Positions 46,192-54,526 of a stretch of 64,000 nt of DNA are shown here, one piece after another. How positions within the stretch are numbered: the stretch's first letter is position 1; every line of letters begins with the position of its first letter. The stretch lies in the NCBI RefSeq assembly GCF_046127645.1, contig NZ_CP175919.1; one strand, written 5' to 3'. The notes under the pieces are model-generated. The model searched no databases, was not told where the DNA came from, and worked only from the letters and a program-made list of their open reading frames with translations. The DNA is from Clostridium_F caseinilyticum. GTDB lineage: Bacteria > Bacillota > Clostridia > Clostridiales > Clostridiaceae. The position numbers and the translations under genes are program-made.

Positions 46192-47307
46192 TTATTTTAA
46201 AATATTTTTATATACATTTAAGGTATTTTTTGCAGTTTTATCCCATGAAAAAAGTTTAGATCTTTCAAAAGCTTTTTTACCTAGTTTATCTTGCAAGTCT
46301 GGATTTTTTAATATATTTTCCATTGATATTGATATATTATCAATATCAAAAGGATCTATATTAATACAGCAATCAGAAGTAACTTCTGGAATAGAGGTAA
46401 TATTAGAAGCTATGACAGCACAACCACAACTCATAGCTTCTAGTGGAGGAAGACCAAAGCCCTCATATAATGAAGGATAAATAAATACACTACAGCCATT
46501 ATAAAATATAGGTAAGTCTTGTTCTTCTACGAAATCTGTAAAAATTATATTAGAACTTATTTTAAGTTTACGACTAAATTCATATAATTTTTCCCCTTCA
46601 TCTTTTTTAGAACCTACTATAACTAAAGCATATTCTTCAGGTAACTTGTTATATATTTTTTCAAAAGCTTCTATTATGGACTTAACATTTTTTCTGGAAC
46701 TAAAGCCCCCTAAATATAAAATAAAAGGTAGATCTATTCCATATTTTTTTTTAAGTACATTTTTACAATATAATTTATTTAAAGGCTTATATTTAGAGTC
46801 AGCTGCTAAAGGGATAACTTCAATTTTATCTTCTTTTACAGGGAAAAATTTTGATATATCTTTTTTTGAACATTCAGATACAGTTATTATTTTATCAGAT
46901 AGTTCAATTATTTTAGGCATTTCTTTTAAAAATTTATTTAAGTAACCTTTTCCGACAGTTTCTGGCATTATATAAGGAATTAAATCATGTATAGTAACTA
47001 CAATTTTACAATTTATGTTCTCAGAAATACCTATACCATTTTGTGGTATATGATATATGTCACATTTAGTGTTATTAAGATTATATGGAATGTAAGTTTG
47101 TTCAAAAAATTTATTATGTTTTCTAGAGGTTAGTATAATATTAGTATTATGTTTTTTAAATTTAAGATAGTTTTCCCCTGACCAATATATATTGAATGAG
47201 TCTTTATTAGTTTCTCTTATCATATTTGTTAATACTTTTTCAGTGTATGTTCCTATACCAGTACCTTTGTACCAGTTTATACCTCTAGCATCTATGGAAA
47301 TATTCAT
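46192..47307 (-). CDS. GT4 glycosyltransferase of the spore-coat island (first)
   Basis: A retaining glycosyltransferase, family 4 GT-B fold, that probably transfers a sugar to a coat or surface acceptor. The 371-residue protein begins MNISIDARGINWYKGTGIGTYTEKVL and carries the donor-binding motif EGFGLPPLEAMSCGCAV in its C-terminal domain. ATG 47307 gives 8 bases spacing to GAGGTGG. It is divergent from a CotS-family gene. A second GT4 with the same N-terminal pattern lies at 50.7 kb, and B. subtilis pairs cotSA (GT4) with cotS, so a role in spore-coat glycosylation is a reasonable inference. Confidence 0.88.
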   Translation of the reverse strand: MNISIDARGINWYKGTGIGTYTEKVLTNMIRETNKDSFNIYWSGENYLKFKKHNTNIILTSRKHNKFFEQTYIPYNLNNTKCDIYHIPQNGIGISENINCKIVVTIHDLIPYIMPETVGKGYLNKFLKEMPKIIELSDKIITVSECSKKDISKFFPVKEDKIEVIPLAADSKYKPLNKLYCKNVLKKKYGIDLPFILYLGGFSSRKNVKSIIEAFEKIYNKLPEEYALVIVGSKKDEGEKLYEFSRKLKISSNIIFTDFVEEQDLPIFYNGCSVFIYPSLYEGFGLPPLEAMSCGCAVIASNITSIPEVTSDCCINIDPFDIDNISISMENILKNPDLQDKLGKKAFERSKLFSWDKTAKNTLNVYKNILK

Positions 47308-47412
47308 TTTCATAACCACCTCATTAAAAGCATTTATTATATATGTCAAAATAAAGTATAGCTTTACTGTTATATATAATATTAATTTTCTCTAAAAAAT
47401 GTTCCAGTTATC

Positions 47413-47439
47413 ACCAAAATACAATATTTTCATATAATA
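47413..47439 (+). promoter_or_regulatory. Candidate sigma-K promoter of the first CotS gene
   Basis: AC (47413-47414), 16 bases, CATATAATA (47431-47439) fits the AC-N16-CATAnnnTA pattern of late mother-cell promoters. Confidence 0.5.
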
Positions 47440-47472
47440 CATATAGATTAATAAAATAATGGGGGCATTATT

Positions 47473-48483
47473 TTGAATAAATCTGAAATTATAAATATAG
47501 TAGAAAATAATTATGATATAAACATTGATTCTATAGAAAAAATAAAAAATTCATATAAGATAATTAGTAATTGTAATAAAGCATATGCTTTAAAAATAAT
47601 AAAATATGAATTTAATCATTTTTTATTTATAATGAGTTGTATGAAACATTTACAATATAATAATTTTAGTAAAATACCTGAAATTATTCATAATAATAAA
47701 GGATTAGACTATATAAAAATAGTAGATTTTTATGGATATGTAACAGAATGGATAGAGGATTCAAGGCAATGTAATTATAATAATCCAGTAGAAATTATGA
47801 TGGCTTCTAATAAATTAGGTCAATTACATGAAAAAAGTAAAAACTTTTATATAACAGAAAAGATGAAACCTAGAGTAGGATGGTTTAAATGGCCAAAGAC
47901 ATTTGAAACACGAAAAGATGAAATATTAGATTTTAAAAAAAGAATATTAAATAAGAATAAAAAAAGTGAATTTGATAATTTTTATTTAAGCATATTAGAA
48001 GATGAAATTGAGAGAGCAGATAGAGCAATAAAAAATTTATGCAAAACAAATTATCTAAATGTAATGTCAAAACAAATTGAAGATAGATGTTTTTGTCATC
48101 ATGATTATGCTAATCATAACATACTTATAGATAGTGAAAATCAAATGTATATAATAGATTTTGATTATTGTATTTTAGATACTAAATTACATGACTTAGC
48201 AAGTATACTTATTAGAGTTATGAAAAATGGTAAATGGGATTTAAAATCTGCAGAACTTATTTTAAATTCTTATAGAAAAGAATCCCATATAGATAAAGAA
48301 TATATACCTATAATGTCAGCTTTCATGGAATTTCCACAGGACTATTGGCAAGTAGGAATACAATATTATTGGGAAAATCAGCCTTGGAGCGAAGAATTTT
48401 TTTTTAGTAAGTTAAATAAAATTTATGAAGATAGAGAAGAAAGACAAGAATTTATAGAAGAATTTAGAAGAATTAATATTTAA
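47473..48483 (+). CDS. CotS-family spore coat protein (kinase-like), copy 1
   Basis: A 336-residue protein with the aminoglycoside-phosphotransferase/choline-kinase-like fold of the CotS family. The catalytic loop is CHHDYANHNI (His209, Asp211, Asn216), and the metal-binding motif is IIDFDYC (Asp229). The N-terminal lobe is present (YALKIIKYE with the nucleotide-binding Lys). CotS proteins sit in the inner/outer coat in Bacillus and are thought to act on saccharides. The TTG start is preceded by GGGGGC. A candidate sigma-K promoter lies just upstream. Three related genes follow. Confidence 0.85.
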   Translation: MNKSEIINIVENNYDINIDSIEKIKNSYKIISNCNKAYALKIIKYEFNHFLFIMSCMKHLQYNNFSKIPEIIHNNKGLDYIKIVDFYGYVTEWIEDSRQCNYNNPVEIMMASNKLGQLHEKSKNFYITEKMKPRVGWFKWPKTFETRKDEILDFKKRILNKNKKSEFDNFYLSILEDEIERADRAIKNLCKTNYLNVMSKQIEDRCFCHHDYANHNILIDSENQMYIIDFDYCILDTKLHDLASILIRVMKNGKWDLKSAELILNSYRKESHIDKEYIPIMSAFMEFPQDYWQVGIQYYWENQPWSEEFFFSKLNKIYEDREERQEFIEEFRRINI

Positions 48484-48497
48484 GGAGAGAAATAGGT

Positions 48498-48692
48498 ATG
48501 TCTCATAATAAAAAATATTATGAAGAGATAAAAGAAGATATCAACGAATTAGATAAATATGAGGAAGAATTAAAGGAACTAAAAGAATCTGTTAAAAAAT
48601 TAAAAGAAATAAAGAAAAAGAAGAAAAAAATAAATAAACTTAAAGATGAGGAAAGAGAAGTTTTAAATAAGATAAGAAAAAAATATAAATAG
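48498..48692 (+). CDS. Small highly charged coiled-coil protein
   Basis: A 64-residue protein made almost entirely of Lys, Glu, Leu, Ile and Asp in heptad-like order (INELDKYEEELKELKESVKK then LKEIKKKKKKINKLKDEE), predicted to be one long coiled coil. GGAGAG precedes the ATG, and it lies 14 bases after a CotS gene and 26 bases before the pseudokinase gene, so it is part of that operon. I do not recognise the family. A structural or tethering role in the coat is only a guess. Confidence 0.7.
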   Translation: MSHNKKYYEEIKEDINELDKYEEELKELKESVKKLKEIKKKKKKINKLKDEEREVLNKIRKKYK

Positions 48693-48718
48693 TAACTAAA
48701 GGAGGTGCAATATATGAA

Positions 48719-49486
48719 ATGGATTCATTAAAAAAAATAACTGATATTTCTCATTATTTAGAAAGCAAAGACATAAATGTAATAGAAGAGTTTAAAGATG
48801 ATTTTAGAGATTTAAATAATTTATCAGAAGAAGCAGTAATAAAACAATTAAAAGCAATTAGTCTTTTTCATAAAAATACATTAGGAAATAAAAATTATAT
48901 AAGAGGCGGAATAAAAAATAAAACAGGAAGTATAGTTGAAAAATATAAATTGGATTTAAAAAAAATAAATAAATATATTAAAGTCTTAAAAGATAAAAAA
49001 AGTAGTAATACAGATTTTGAAAAATTAATTTTAGAATATATGCCTGATTATACTGATAGAGCTGAGAAGGTTATAGAAAACATATATAAAAATGGATATA
49101 TAAATTTAGTATGGAGGAGCATGGAAAGAAAGGAAATATGTTTAGGAAAAACTTATTTTAATAATATTAGATATAATAAAGGAATAGAAGTTATAGATAT
49201 TAGTAAATGTAGTTATGATATGATAGAAATGGATTGCATAGAGTTATTATATAAGGTAAATAAAAAAAATGCATCTTTAAGTATAGAAAAACTTTGTGAG
49301 AGTTTTTGTGAATTTGAAAATTTAAATAATGAAAGTTATAAATTTATTTTGTATATGTTATCTTATCCTTACTCCCTAATAAAGTGTTGTATGAAATATA
49401 TGAAAGAAAAAGATTTAAAAAAAGAGAAACACTATATGGATAGATTTAATAAGGCTATGAATTTTGAGTTTAATAGCTTTGTTTAA
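48719..49486 (+). CDS. Degenerate CotS-family protein (pseudokinase lacking the N-lobe)
   Basis: A 255-residue protein that aligns with residues about 100 to the end of its CotS neighbours: SEEAVIKQLKAISLFHKN with their helix before the catalytic core, and TDRAEKVIENIY with RADRAIKNL. The catalytic loop CHHDYxxHNI has become CLGKTYFNNI: the histidine is Leu142 and the base Asp is Lys144, while Asn149 is kept. VIDFDYC has become VIDISKC (Asp160 kept). The nucleotide-binding lobe is absent. The frame is intact, so this is probably a maintained pseudokinase. A GGAGGTG box at 48701-48707 lies 11 bases before this ATG but 6 bases before ATG 48714, which opens a five-codon frame. Confidence 0.75.
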   Translation: MDSLKKITDISHYLESKDINVIEEFKDDFRDLNNLSEEAVIKQLKAISLFHKNTLGNKNYIRGGIKNKTGSIVEKYKLDLKKINKYIKVLKDKKSSNTDFEKLILEYMPDYTDRAEKVIENIYKNGYINLVWRSMERKEICLGKTYFNNIRYNKGIEVIDISKCSYDMIEMDCIELLYKVNKKNASLSIEKLCESFCEFENLNNESYKFILYMLSYPYSLIKCCMKYMKEKDLKKEKHYMDRFNKAMNFEFNSFV

Positions 49487-49498
49487 AGGAGTGATTAA

Positions 49499-50512
49499 AT
49501 GGATAAGCTAAATAAAAATTATCTTAAAAAATATAATTTATCCTTAGATTTGTTTGACCAATATGATATTAGGGTAAAGGATGTTTATCCTATTAGAAAT
49601 GTTTATATTATAGATACAGATAAGGGTAAAAAAATTTTAAAAAAAGTTAACTATACAATAGAAGAATTAAAGTTTATACAAGAAATAATAGATTATATAA
49701 AAGTTAAATTTGAAAGAATAATGAAATTTGAGAAAAATCTACAAGGTGATATATATACTATATATAAAGGTGAAATGTATTGTTTAATGGAACTAATTGA
49801 TGGACGAGAATGTCAATTTAGTAATCCTTTAGACTTAAAAATCTCTTCTATGGCCTTAGCTGAAATGCATAAAGCATCAAAAGGATTTACAATAAACTTT
49901 AATAAAAAAGTTTTAAATGGAAAATCTATAGAAAAATTTAAGATACAAAAAGAAGAAATGAATTTTTTTAAAAAAATAGCGAATATTCATAAAAACAAAA
50001 ATGAATTTGATGATTTATTTTTATCTCAAATAGATTATTATATAGATGATATAAGTAAAAGTATAAATATATTAGAAAATAGTTGTTATTATGATATATG
50101 TAAAGAGGATGATAAGATAGCTATTTGTCATCATGATTTAGCTTATCATAATATACTAATTAAAGAGAATAAAGCTTATTTTATAGATTTTGATTATGCT
50201 ATTTTGGATTTAAAAGTTAATGATTTATGTAATTTTATAACGAAAGTTATAAAAAATTTTGCTTTTGATATTAATAAGGTAAATATTATATTAAATAACT
50301 ATTCTAACATATATAATGTAACTCATAAAGAGTTAGAGGTATTATATGGATTGTTAAGTTTCCCATATGATTTTTATGATATATCTAAAAATTATTATAC
50401 GAAACGAAAAGACTGGAATGAAGAGGTATTCTTAAATAGATTAATAAAGAAATGTAGCTACAAAGAAGATAGAGAGGAATTTTTAAAGAAATTTAAAAAT
50501 AGTATATTATAA
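49499..50512 (+). CDS. CotS-family spore coat protein (kinase-like), copy 2
   Basis: A 337-residue CotS paralogue with intact motifs: ICHHDLAYHNILI (catalytic His/Asp/Asn) and FIDFDYA (metal-binding Asp). It has the N-lobe lysine segment (GKKILKKVNY). AAAGGAG precedes the ATG; the pseudokinase gene ends 13 bases upstream, so all four plus-strand genes (47.5-50.5 kb) form one operon. Confidence 0.85.
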   Translation: MDKLNKNYLKKYNLSLDLFDQYDIRVKDVYPIRNVYIIDTDKGKKILKKVNYTIEELKFIQEIIDYIKVKFERIMKFEKNLQGDIYTIYKGEMYCLMELIDGRECQFSNPLDLKISSMALAEMHKASKGFTINFNKKVLNGKSIEKFKIQKEEMNFFKKIANIHKNKNEFDDLFLSQIDYYIDDISKSINILENSCYYDICKEDDKIAICHHDLAYHNILIKENKAYFIDFDYAILDLKVNDLCNFITKVIKNFAFDINKVNIILNNYSNIYNVTHKELEVLYGLLSFPYDFYDISKNYYTKRKDWNEEVFLNRLIKKCSYKEDREEFLKKFKNSIL

Positions 50513-50560
50513 ATAACTCTTATATTATAAAGACGAGAAAAAAGAAATTAAATAGATATA

Positions 50561-50608
50561 AACACTATCAAAATTATTTTGTTGAATAAAATTTGATAGT
50601 GTTTTATT
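50561..50608 (+). terminator. Terminator of the CotS operon
   Basis: AACACTATCAAAATT faces AAATTTGATAGTGTT, followed by TTATTTA. Confidence 0.8.
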
Positions 50609-50688
50609 TAATAGTAAAAAGCATATTATTATTAAAATATTTTTAGTTTGTAGAGTATAGTATAAATTCTATAAATAAAGATTATTGA

Positions 50689-50716
50689 AGGCTCCAGTTA
50701 AGTGATTCTGGAGCCT
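50689..50716 (-). terminator. Hairpin at the end of the second GT4 gene
   Basis: Minus strand: AGGCTCCAG facing CTGGAGCCT overlaps the stop codon; the T-tract is poor. Confidence 0.45.
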
Positions 50717-51845
50717 AATTAGAGTTAAGTATTTTCTTATAAGCTAGTAATGTGTTTTTAGCACAATTATTCCAAGTAAGTTGAGAGGCTCTGTTTAGAC
50801 CTCGTTTTACTAATATGTTTCTCATGTTTTCGTTAGATAATGCAGTATACATAGCCTTACATATACTATCAGTATCATAAGGATTTATTAGCATAGCTGC
50901 ATCCTTTGTTATTTCAGGAATAGATGTTACATTTGATGTTATTACTGGAGTACCGCAAGCCATAGCTTCTATAGGTGGCAATCCAAAACCTTCGTAAAAA
51001 GATGGATATACAAATAATTCAGCACAATTATAAAAATAAGGTAAATCTTTGACAGATATAAATCCAGGGAAAAAGACCTTATTTTCTAGATTTAATTTAC
51101 GAACTTGCCCTATATATTTTTCGTATATTTTACCTTTTCTTCCTACTATAATTAGAGAGATATCTTTTTTATATATGTTTATAAGATTGTAAAATGCATC
51201 AATCAGTCCTAATATATTTTTTCTAGGGCTAAATCCACCTACATATAAAATAAAATTCTTATTTATATTATATTTCATTTTTAATATGTTTTTACAAAAC
51301 TCTTTGTTTAAGGGCATATATATATCTTCACTAGCTAGAGGAGTTACGAAGATTTTATCTTCGGGATAGTTGAAAGATTTTATTATATCTTTTTTTGAGA
51401 AATCAGAAACTGTTATTATACCATCAGAAGAAGACACTATTTTAGGTATTTCCTCTGAAAATATTTTTAAATATCTATCACTTACAGTTTCAGGCATTCT
51501 ATAGGGAATTACATCATGTAGTGTTATCATAAATTTGCAATCTTTTTTGTCTTTAGGAAGACCTACTCCATTTTGAGTTACGTGGTAAATATCCATGTTA
51601 CTATTTTCTAATATAGCGGGTATATTTACTTCATTCCAAAAATTTTTTGGTGAATGGTCATTTATATTTTTTATATTAAAATTATTGTTTAATTTCAAGG
51701 GAGAATTTGAAAATTCAGGATTGAAAATTAAATAATCATTTTTTTTATCTACCTTGTTTAGAGAATTGATTAATTGGTAAGTATAAGTTCCTATTCCAGT
51801 ACCCCTATACCAATAAGCAGGCCTTCCATCGATACCTATGCGCAT
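50715..51845 (-). CDS. GT4 glycosyltransferase of the spore-coat island (second)
   Basis: A 376-residue GT-B glycosyltransferase, family 4. It begins MRIGIDGRPAYWYRGTGIGTYTYQL, the same opening as the other GT4 in this island, and has the donor-site motif EGFGLPPIEAMACGTPV. The two are clear paralogues. It is transcribed away from the CotS gene at 51.96 kb, exactly as the first GT4 diverges from the CotS gene at 47.5 kb. This repeated GT4/CotS divergent pair suggests duplication of the unit. Confidence 0.88.
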   Translation of the reverse strand: MRIGIDGRPAYWYRGTGIGTYTYQLINSLNKVDKKNDYLIFNPEFSNSPLKLNNNFNIKNINDHSPKNFWNEVNIPAILENSNMDIYHVTQNGVGLPKDKKDCKFMITLHDVIPYRMPETVSDRYLKIFSEEIPKIVSSSDGIITVSDFSKKDIIKSFNYPEDKIFVTPLASEDIYMPLNKEFCKNILKMKYNINKNFILYVGGFSPRKNILGLIDAFYNLINIYKKDISLIIVGRKGKIYEKYIGQVRKLNLENKVFFPGFISVKDLPYFYNCAELFVYPSFYEGFGLPPIEAMACGTPVITSNVTSIPEITKDAAMLINPYDTDSICKAMYTALSNENMRNILVKRGLNRASQLTWNNCAKNTLLAYKKILNSN

Positions 51846-51961
51846 AAAAATTTTCCTTTCTTAATTCATCATAATTCATTATATTAATTTAAATGGAAAA
51901 GTGTTAAATTACTTCTAAAACTATAATAATACACATATAGTTTTAATAGAGGTGGTTAACT

Positions 51962-52966
51962 ATGATGAGAGAATTTGAAATTGAAAGACAGTTTAATATT
52001 AAAATTGAAAAACTTAAACCTCATAGAGGAGTATATCATTTAAAAACTAATGAAGGAGATAGATGTTTAAAAAAAATTAATTATGGGGTACAAAAATTAT
52101 TATTTGTTTCTGGTGCTAAAGAACATCTTATGAAAAATGGATTTAATTATGTAGATAATTATTTTTTAAACCTAAATGAGGAGCCCTATGCACTTGTAAA
52201 CGAAGATATATATACTTTGTCAGAATGGATAGAAGGGAGAGAATGTAATTTTAGAGACAAAGAGGATCTTATATTAGCAGCTAGAGCATTAGCTTATCTT
52301 CACATAGCATCAAAAGGATATGAACCTCCAGAAAATAGTAAACTTAAAACAGATCTGGGGAGATGGCCAAACTTAATGAAAAAGAGAGTTAGATCTTTAG
52401 ATAAAATGAGAGAAATGATAAGAAAAAATAATAATAAAACAGATTTCGATTTAAATTATATAAAGAACATAGAATTTTACAAAGACTTAGGAAAGAGATC
52501 AATGAAAGTATTAGAAGATTCTGCTTATATGGAAATATGTAAATACACTGAAGAAGAAAAAAGCTTTTGTCATCACGATTATACTTATCATAATATAATA
52601 ATAGATAAAAATAATAATATTAATGTTATAGATTTTGATTATTGTAAAAGAGAAATAAAAACCTATGATATTTCTAATTTTATGATAAAGGTCTTAAAAA
52701 GAGTAGATTGGAATATAGAATATGCAGAACTTATATTAAATTCTTATACAGCTATAAATCCATTAAAAGAGGAAGAATATAGGACGCTATTTGCTTTCTT
52801 ATTATTCCCACAAAGATTTTGGAGATTAAGCAACAGATATTATTATAATGAAGTTACTTGGCCATCAAATACCTTTAATAAGAAGATGGAGGAATTGATT
52901 TCTGAACAAGATAAATATATTAATTTCATTGAAGAATTTAAAAAAATATATTCACAAAAAGAATAA
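51962..52966 (+). CDS. CotS-family spore coat protein (kinase-like), copy 3
   Basis: A 334-residue CotS paralogue. Motifs are intact: FCHHDYTYHNIIID (His/Asp/Asn) and VIDFDYCK (Asp). It retains the N-lobe (GDRCLKKINYG). GAGGTGG precedes tandem ATGs. It is divergent from the second GT4 and followed by a terminator, so it is monocistronic. yabG follows. Confidence 0.85.
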   Translation: MMREFEIERQFNIKIEKLKPHRGVYHLKTNEGDRCLKKINYGVQKLLFVSGAKEHLMKNGFNYVDNYFLNLNEEPYALVNEDIYTLSEWIEGRECNFRDKEDLILAARALAYLHIASKGYEPPENSKLKTDLGRWPNLMKKRVRSLDKMREMIRKNNNKTDFDLNYIKNIEFYKDLGKRSMKVLEDSAYMEICKYTEEEKSFCHHDYTYHNIIIDKNNNINVIDFDYCKREIKTYDISNFMIKVLKRVDWNIEYAELILNSYTAINPLKEEEYRTLFAFLLFPQRFWRLSNRYYYNEVTWPSNTFNKKMEELISEQDKYINFIEEFKKIYSQKE

Positions 52967-52973
52967 TGAATAT

Positions 52974-53022
52974 ATTAAGGCATATAAAGCTTAAATAGTT
53001 TTGTATGCCTTAATAGTTTTAT
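52974..53022 (+). terminator. Terminator after CotS copy 3
   Basis: ATTAAGGCATA (52974-52984) faces TATGCCTTAAT (53004-53014), then AGTTTTAT. Confidence 0.75.
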
Positions 53023-53024
53023 TA

Positions 53025-53052
53025 ACAAATTTATTATAAGAATCATAGTATA
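53025..53052 (+). promoter_or_regulatory. Candidate sigma-K promoter of yabG
   Basis: AC (53025-53026), 17 bases, CATAGTATA (53044-53052) matches the late mother-cell pattern; yabG of B. subtilis is sigma-K dependent. Confidence 0.5.
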
Positions 53053-53088
53053 TAGAGTGAGTGATTTATTAAGGTGGAGATAAATTAT

Positions 53089-53991
53089 ATGGAAATAGGA
53101 GATACAGTTGTAAGGAAATCTTATAAAAAAGACATAACATTTAAAATAATAGATATAAGACAAGAAGAAGGTAAAGAAATATATACTTTAAAGGGTGTAA
53201 ATGTAAGAATAATAGCAGATTCTCCATACGAAGACTTAGAAGAAGTATCAGTAGCTACCATGACTAAGAAAGAAGAAGTTTTTACTAGTAAAGTAAATGA
53301 ATCTATAAAAAAAATATTAGATGATAGAAAATTTAGAGGAGATGATAAGGGAAAGCGGTTAAACAAAAAAAGCAAAATAGAGAAAATGTATAGAACAAGT
53401 AAAAATATAAAAACAAAAGAATTATATTTTGGAAGGCCAGGTAAGATTCTTCATGTAGACGGAGATTCAGAGTACTTAGATACATGTCTTAAGGTATACA
53501 AGCAATTACAGTTAGATGTGGTTGGAGAAACGGTTTTAGAAAGAGAGCAGCCTGATAAAATATTAAGTTTAGTTAAGTTATATAAACCTGATATTGTAGT
53601 AATAACAGGACATGATGCTGTATTAAAAGAAACAGAAAACTATACAGACATAAATAATTATAGAAACTCTAAATATTTTGTTAAAACTGTAGGAGTTTTA
53701 AGAGATTATGAGAGAAGTTATGACGATTTAATTATATTTGCTGGAGCGTGTCAATCTTGTTACGAAGCAATACTAGATGCAGGAGCTAATTATGCTAGCT
53801 CCCCAGGAAGAGTTTTAATACATTGTTTAGATCCAGTATTTTTGTGTGAAAAAATAGCTTATACAAACATAAGTAATATAGTAGCTATAGAAGATGCCTT
53901 AGAAAATACAATAACAGGTATAAAAGGAATTGGAGGATTACAAACTAGAGGAAAGTATAGGGAAGGATTTCCTAAATCAGAATATGTATAA
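53089..53991 (+). CDS. yabG: Sporulation-specific protease YabG
   Basis: A coat-associated cysteine-type protease that trims coat and cortex-lytic proteins during spore maturation. The 300-residue product begins MEIGDTVVRKSYKKDITFKI, matching the family start, which is why I prefer ATG 53089 over an earlier GTG. The core has GRPGKILHVDGDSEYLDTCLKVYKQL and CQSCYEAILDAGANYASSPGRVLIHCLDPV. It sits next to veg as in B. subtilis. Confidence 0.95.
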   Translation: MEIGDTVVRKSYKKDITFKIIDIRQEEGKEIYTLKGVNVRIIADSPYEDLEEVSVATMTKKEEVFTSKVNESIKKILDDRKFRGDDKGKRLNKKSKIEKMYRTSKNIKTKELYFGRPGKILHVDGDSEYLDTCLKVYKQLQLDVVGETVLEREQPDKILSLVKLYKPDIVVITGHDAVLKETENYTDINNYRNSKYFVKTVGVLRDYERSYDDLIIFAGACQSCYEAILDAGANYASSPGRVLIHCLDPVFLCEKIAYTNISNIVAIEDALENTITGIKGIGGLQTRGKYREGFPKSEYV

Positions 53992-54089
53992 TGATTTGCT
54001 AAGTTTTGAATATATATATAATTTTAAGGTAATATTAATAATAATAAGAAATTTTTAAAAAAATGCGAATATTTATATGAAAAATAATA

Positions 54090-54119
54090 TTGACAAACTG
54101 TATAATAAATTGGTAAAAT
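54090..54119 (+). promoter_or_regulatory. Upstream (second) promoter of veg
   Basis: TTGACA (54090-54095), 18 bases, TAAAAT (54114-54119). It lies about 40 bases before a stronger promoter. Confidence 0.5.
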
Positions 54120-54130
54120 ATAAAGTTGAT

Positions 54131-54159
54131 TTGACATTTTCTATGTTTTAATGTATAAT
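54131..54159 (+). promoter_or_regulatory. Perfect consensus promoter of veg
   Basis: TTGACA (54131-54136), exactly 17 bases, TATAAT (54154-54159). Pveg of B. subtilis is likewise a very strong consensus promoter. Confidence 0.9.
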
Positions 54160-54186
54160 GTAAAATGTAGAAAGAGGGTGTTAAAT

Positions 54187-54423
54187 ATGGAAAGAAGAAA
54201 TGTCATTGCTAACATAAAGAGAGACATAGAAAGCCATGTTGGTGAAAGGGTAACTTTAAAAGCAAATGGTGGAAGAAGAAAAACATTTGTTAATGAAGGT
54301 GTACTAGAAGAAGCTTACCCAAGTATTTTTGTTATAAGATTAGAAGACGACACCCAAAGGAAAGTGACATATAGTTATTCGGATGTATTAACAAAGACAG
54401 TTCAATTAGATTTTGTATTATAA
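54187..54423 (+). CDS. veg: Veg protein
   Basis: A 78-residue protein, highly expressed in vegetative Bacillus cells and implicated there in biofilm control and spore outgrowth. The family pattern ANIKRDIESHVGERVTLKAN, GRRKTFVNEGVLEEAYPSIFVI and KVTYSYSDVLT is complete. ATG 54187 follows AGAGGGTG. A very strong terminator makes it monocistronic. Confidence 0.95.
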   Translation: MERRNVIANIKRDIESHVGERVTLKANGGRRKTFVNEGVLEEAYPSIFVIRLEDDTQRKVTYSYSDVLTKTVQLDFVL

Positions 54424-54427
54424 ATGT

Positions 54428-54462
54428 ATTGGTACTTATTAAGTACCAATTTTTTTTTTTTT
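54428..54462 (+). terminator. Strong terminator after veg
   Basis: ATTGGTACT-TATTA-AGTACCAAT followed by twelve Ts. Confidence 0.95.
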
Positions 54463-54526
54463 ATGCATAATTTCCTTAAAACTATTATATAAATTATTAG
54501 TAGGTTTTATGGGAGGGATAAGTTAA

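Noticed and set aside
51846..51961. Sigma-K promoter before CotS copy 3
   Set aside because: CATATAGTT is near the right place, but no AC element at 16-17 bases and the last two bases do not fit.
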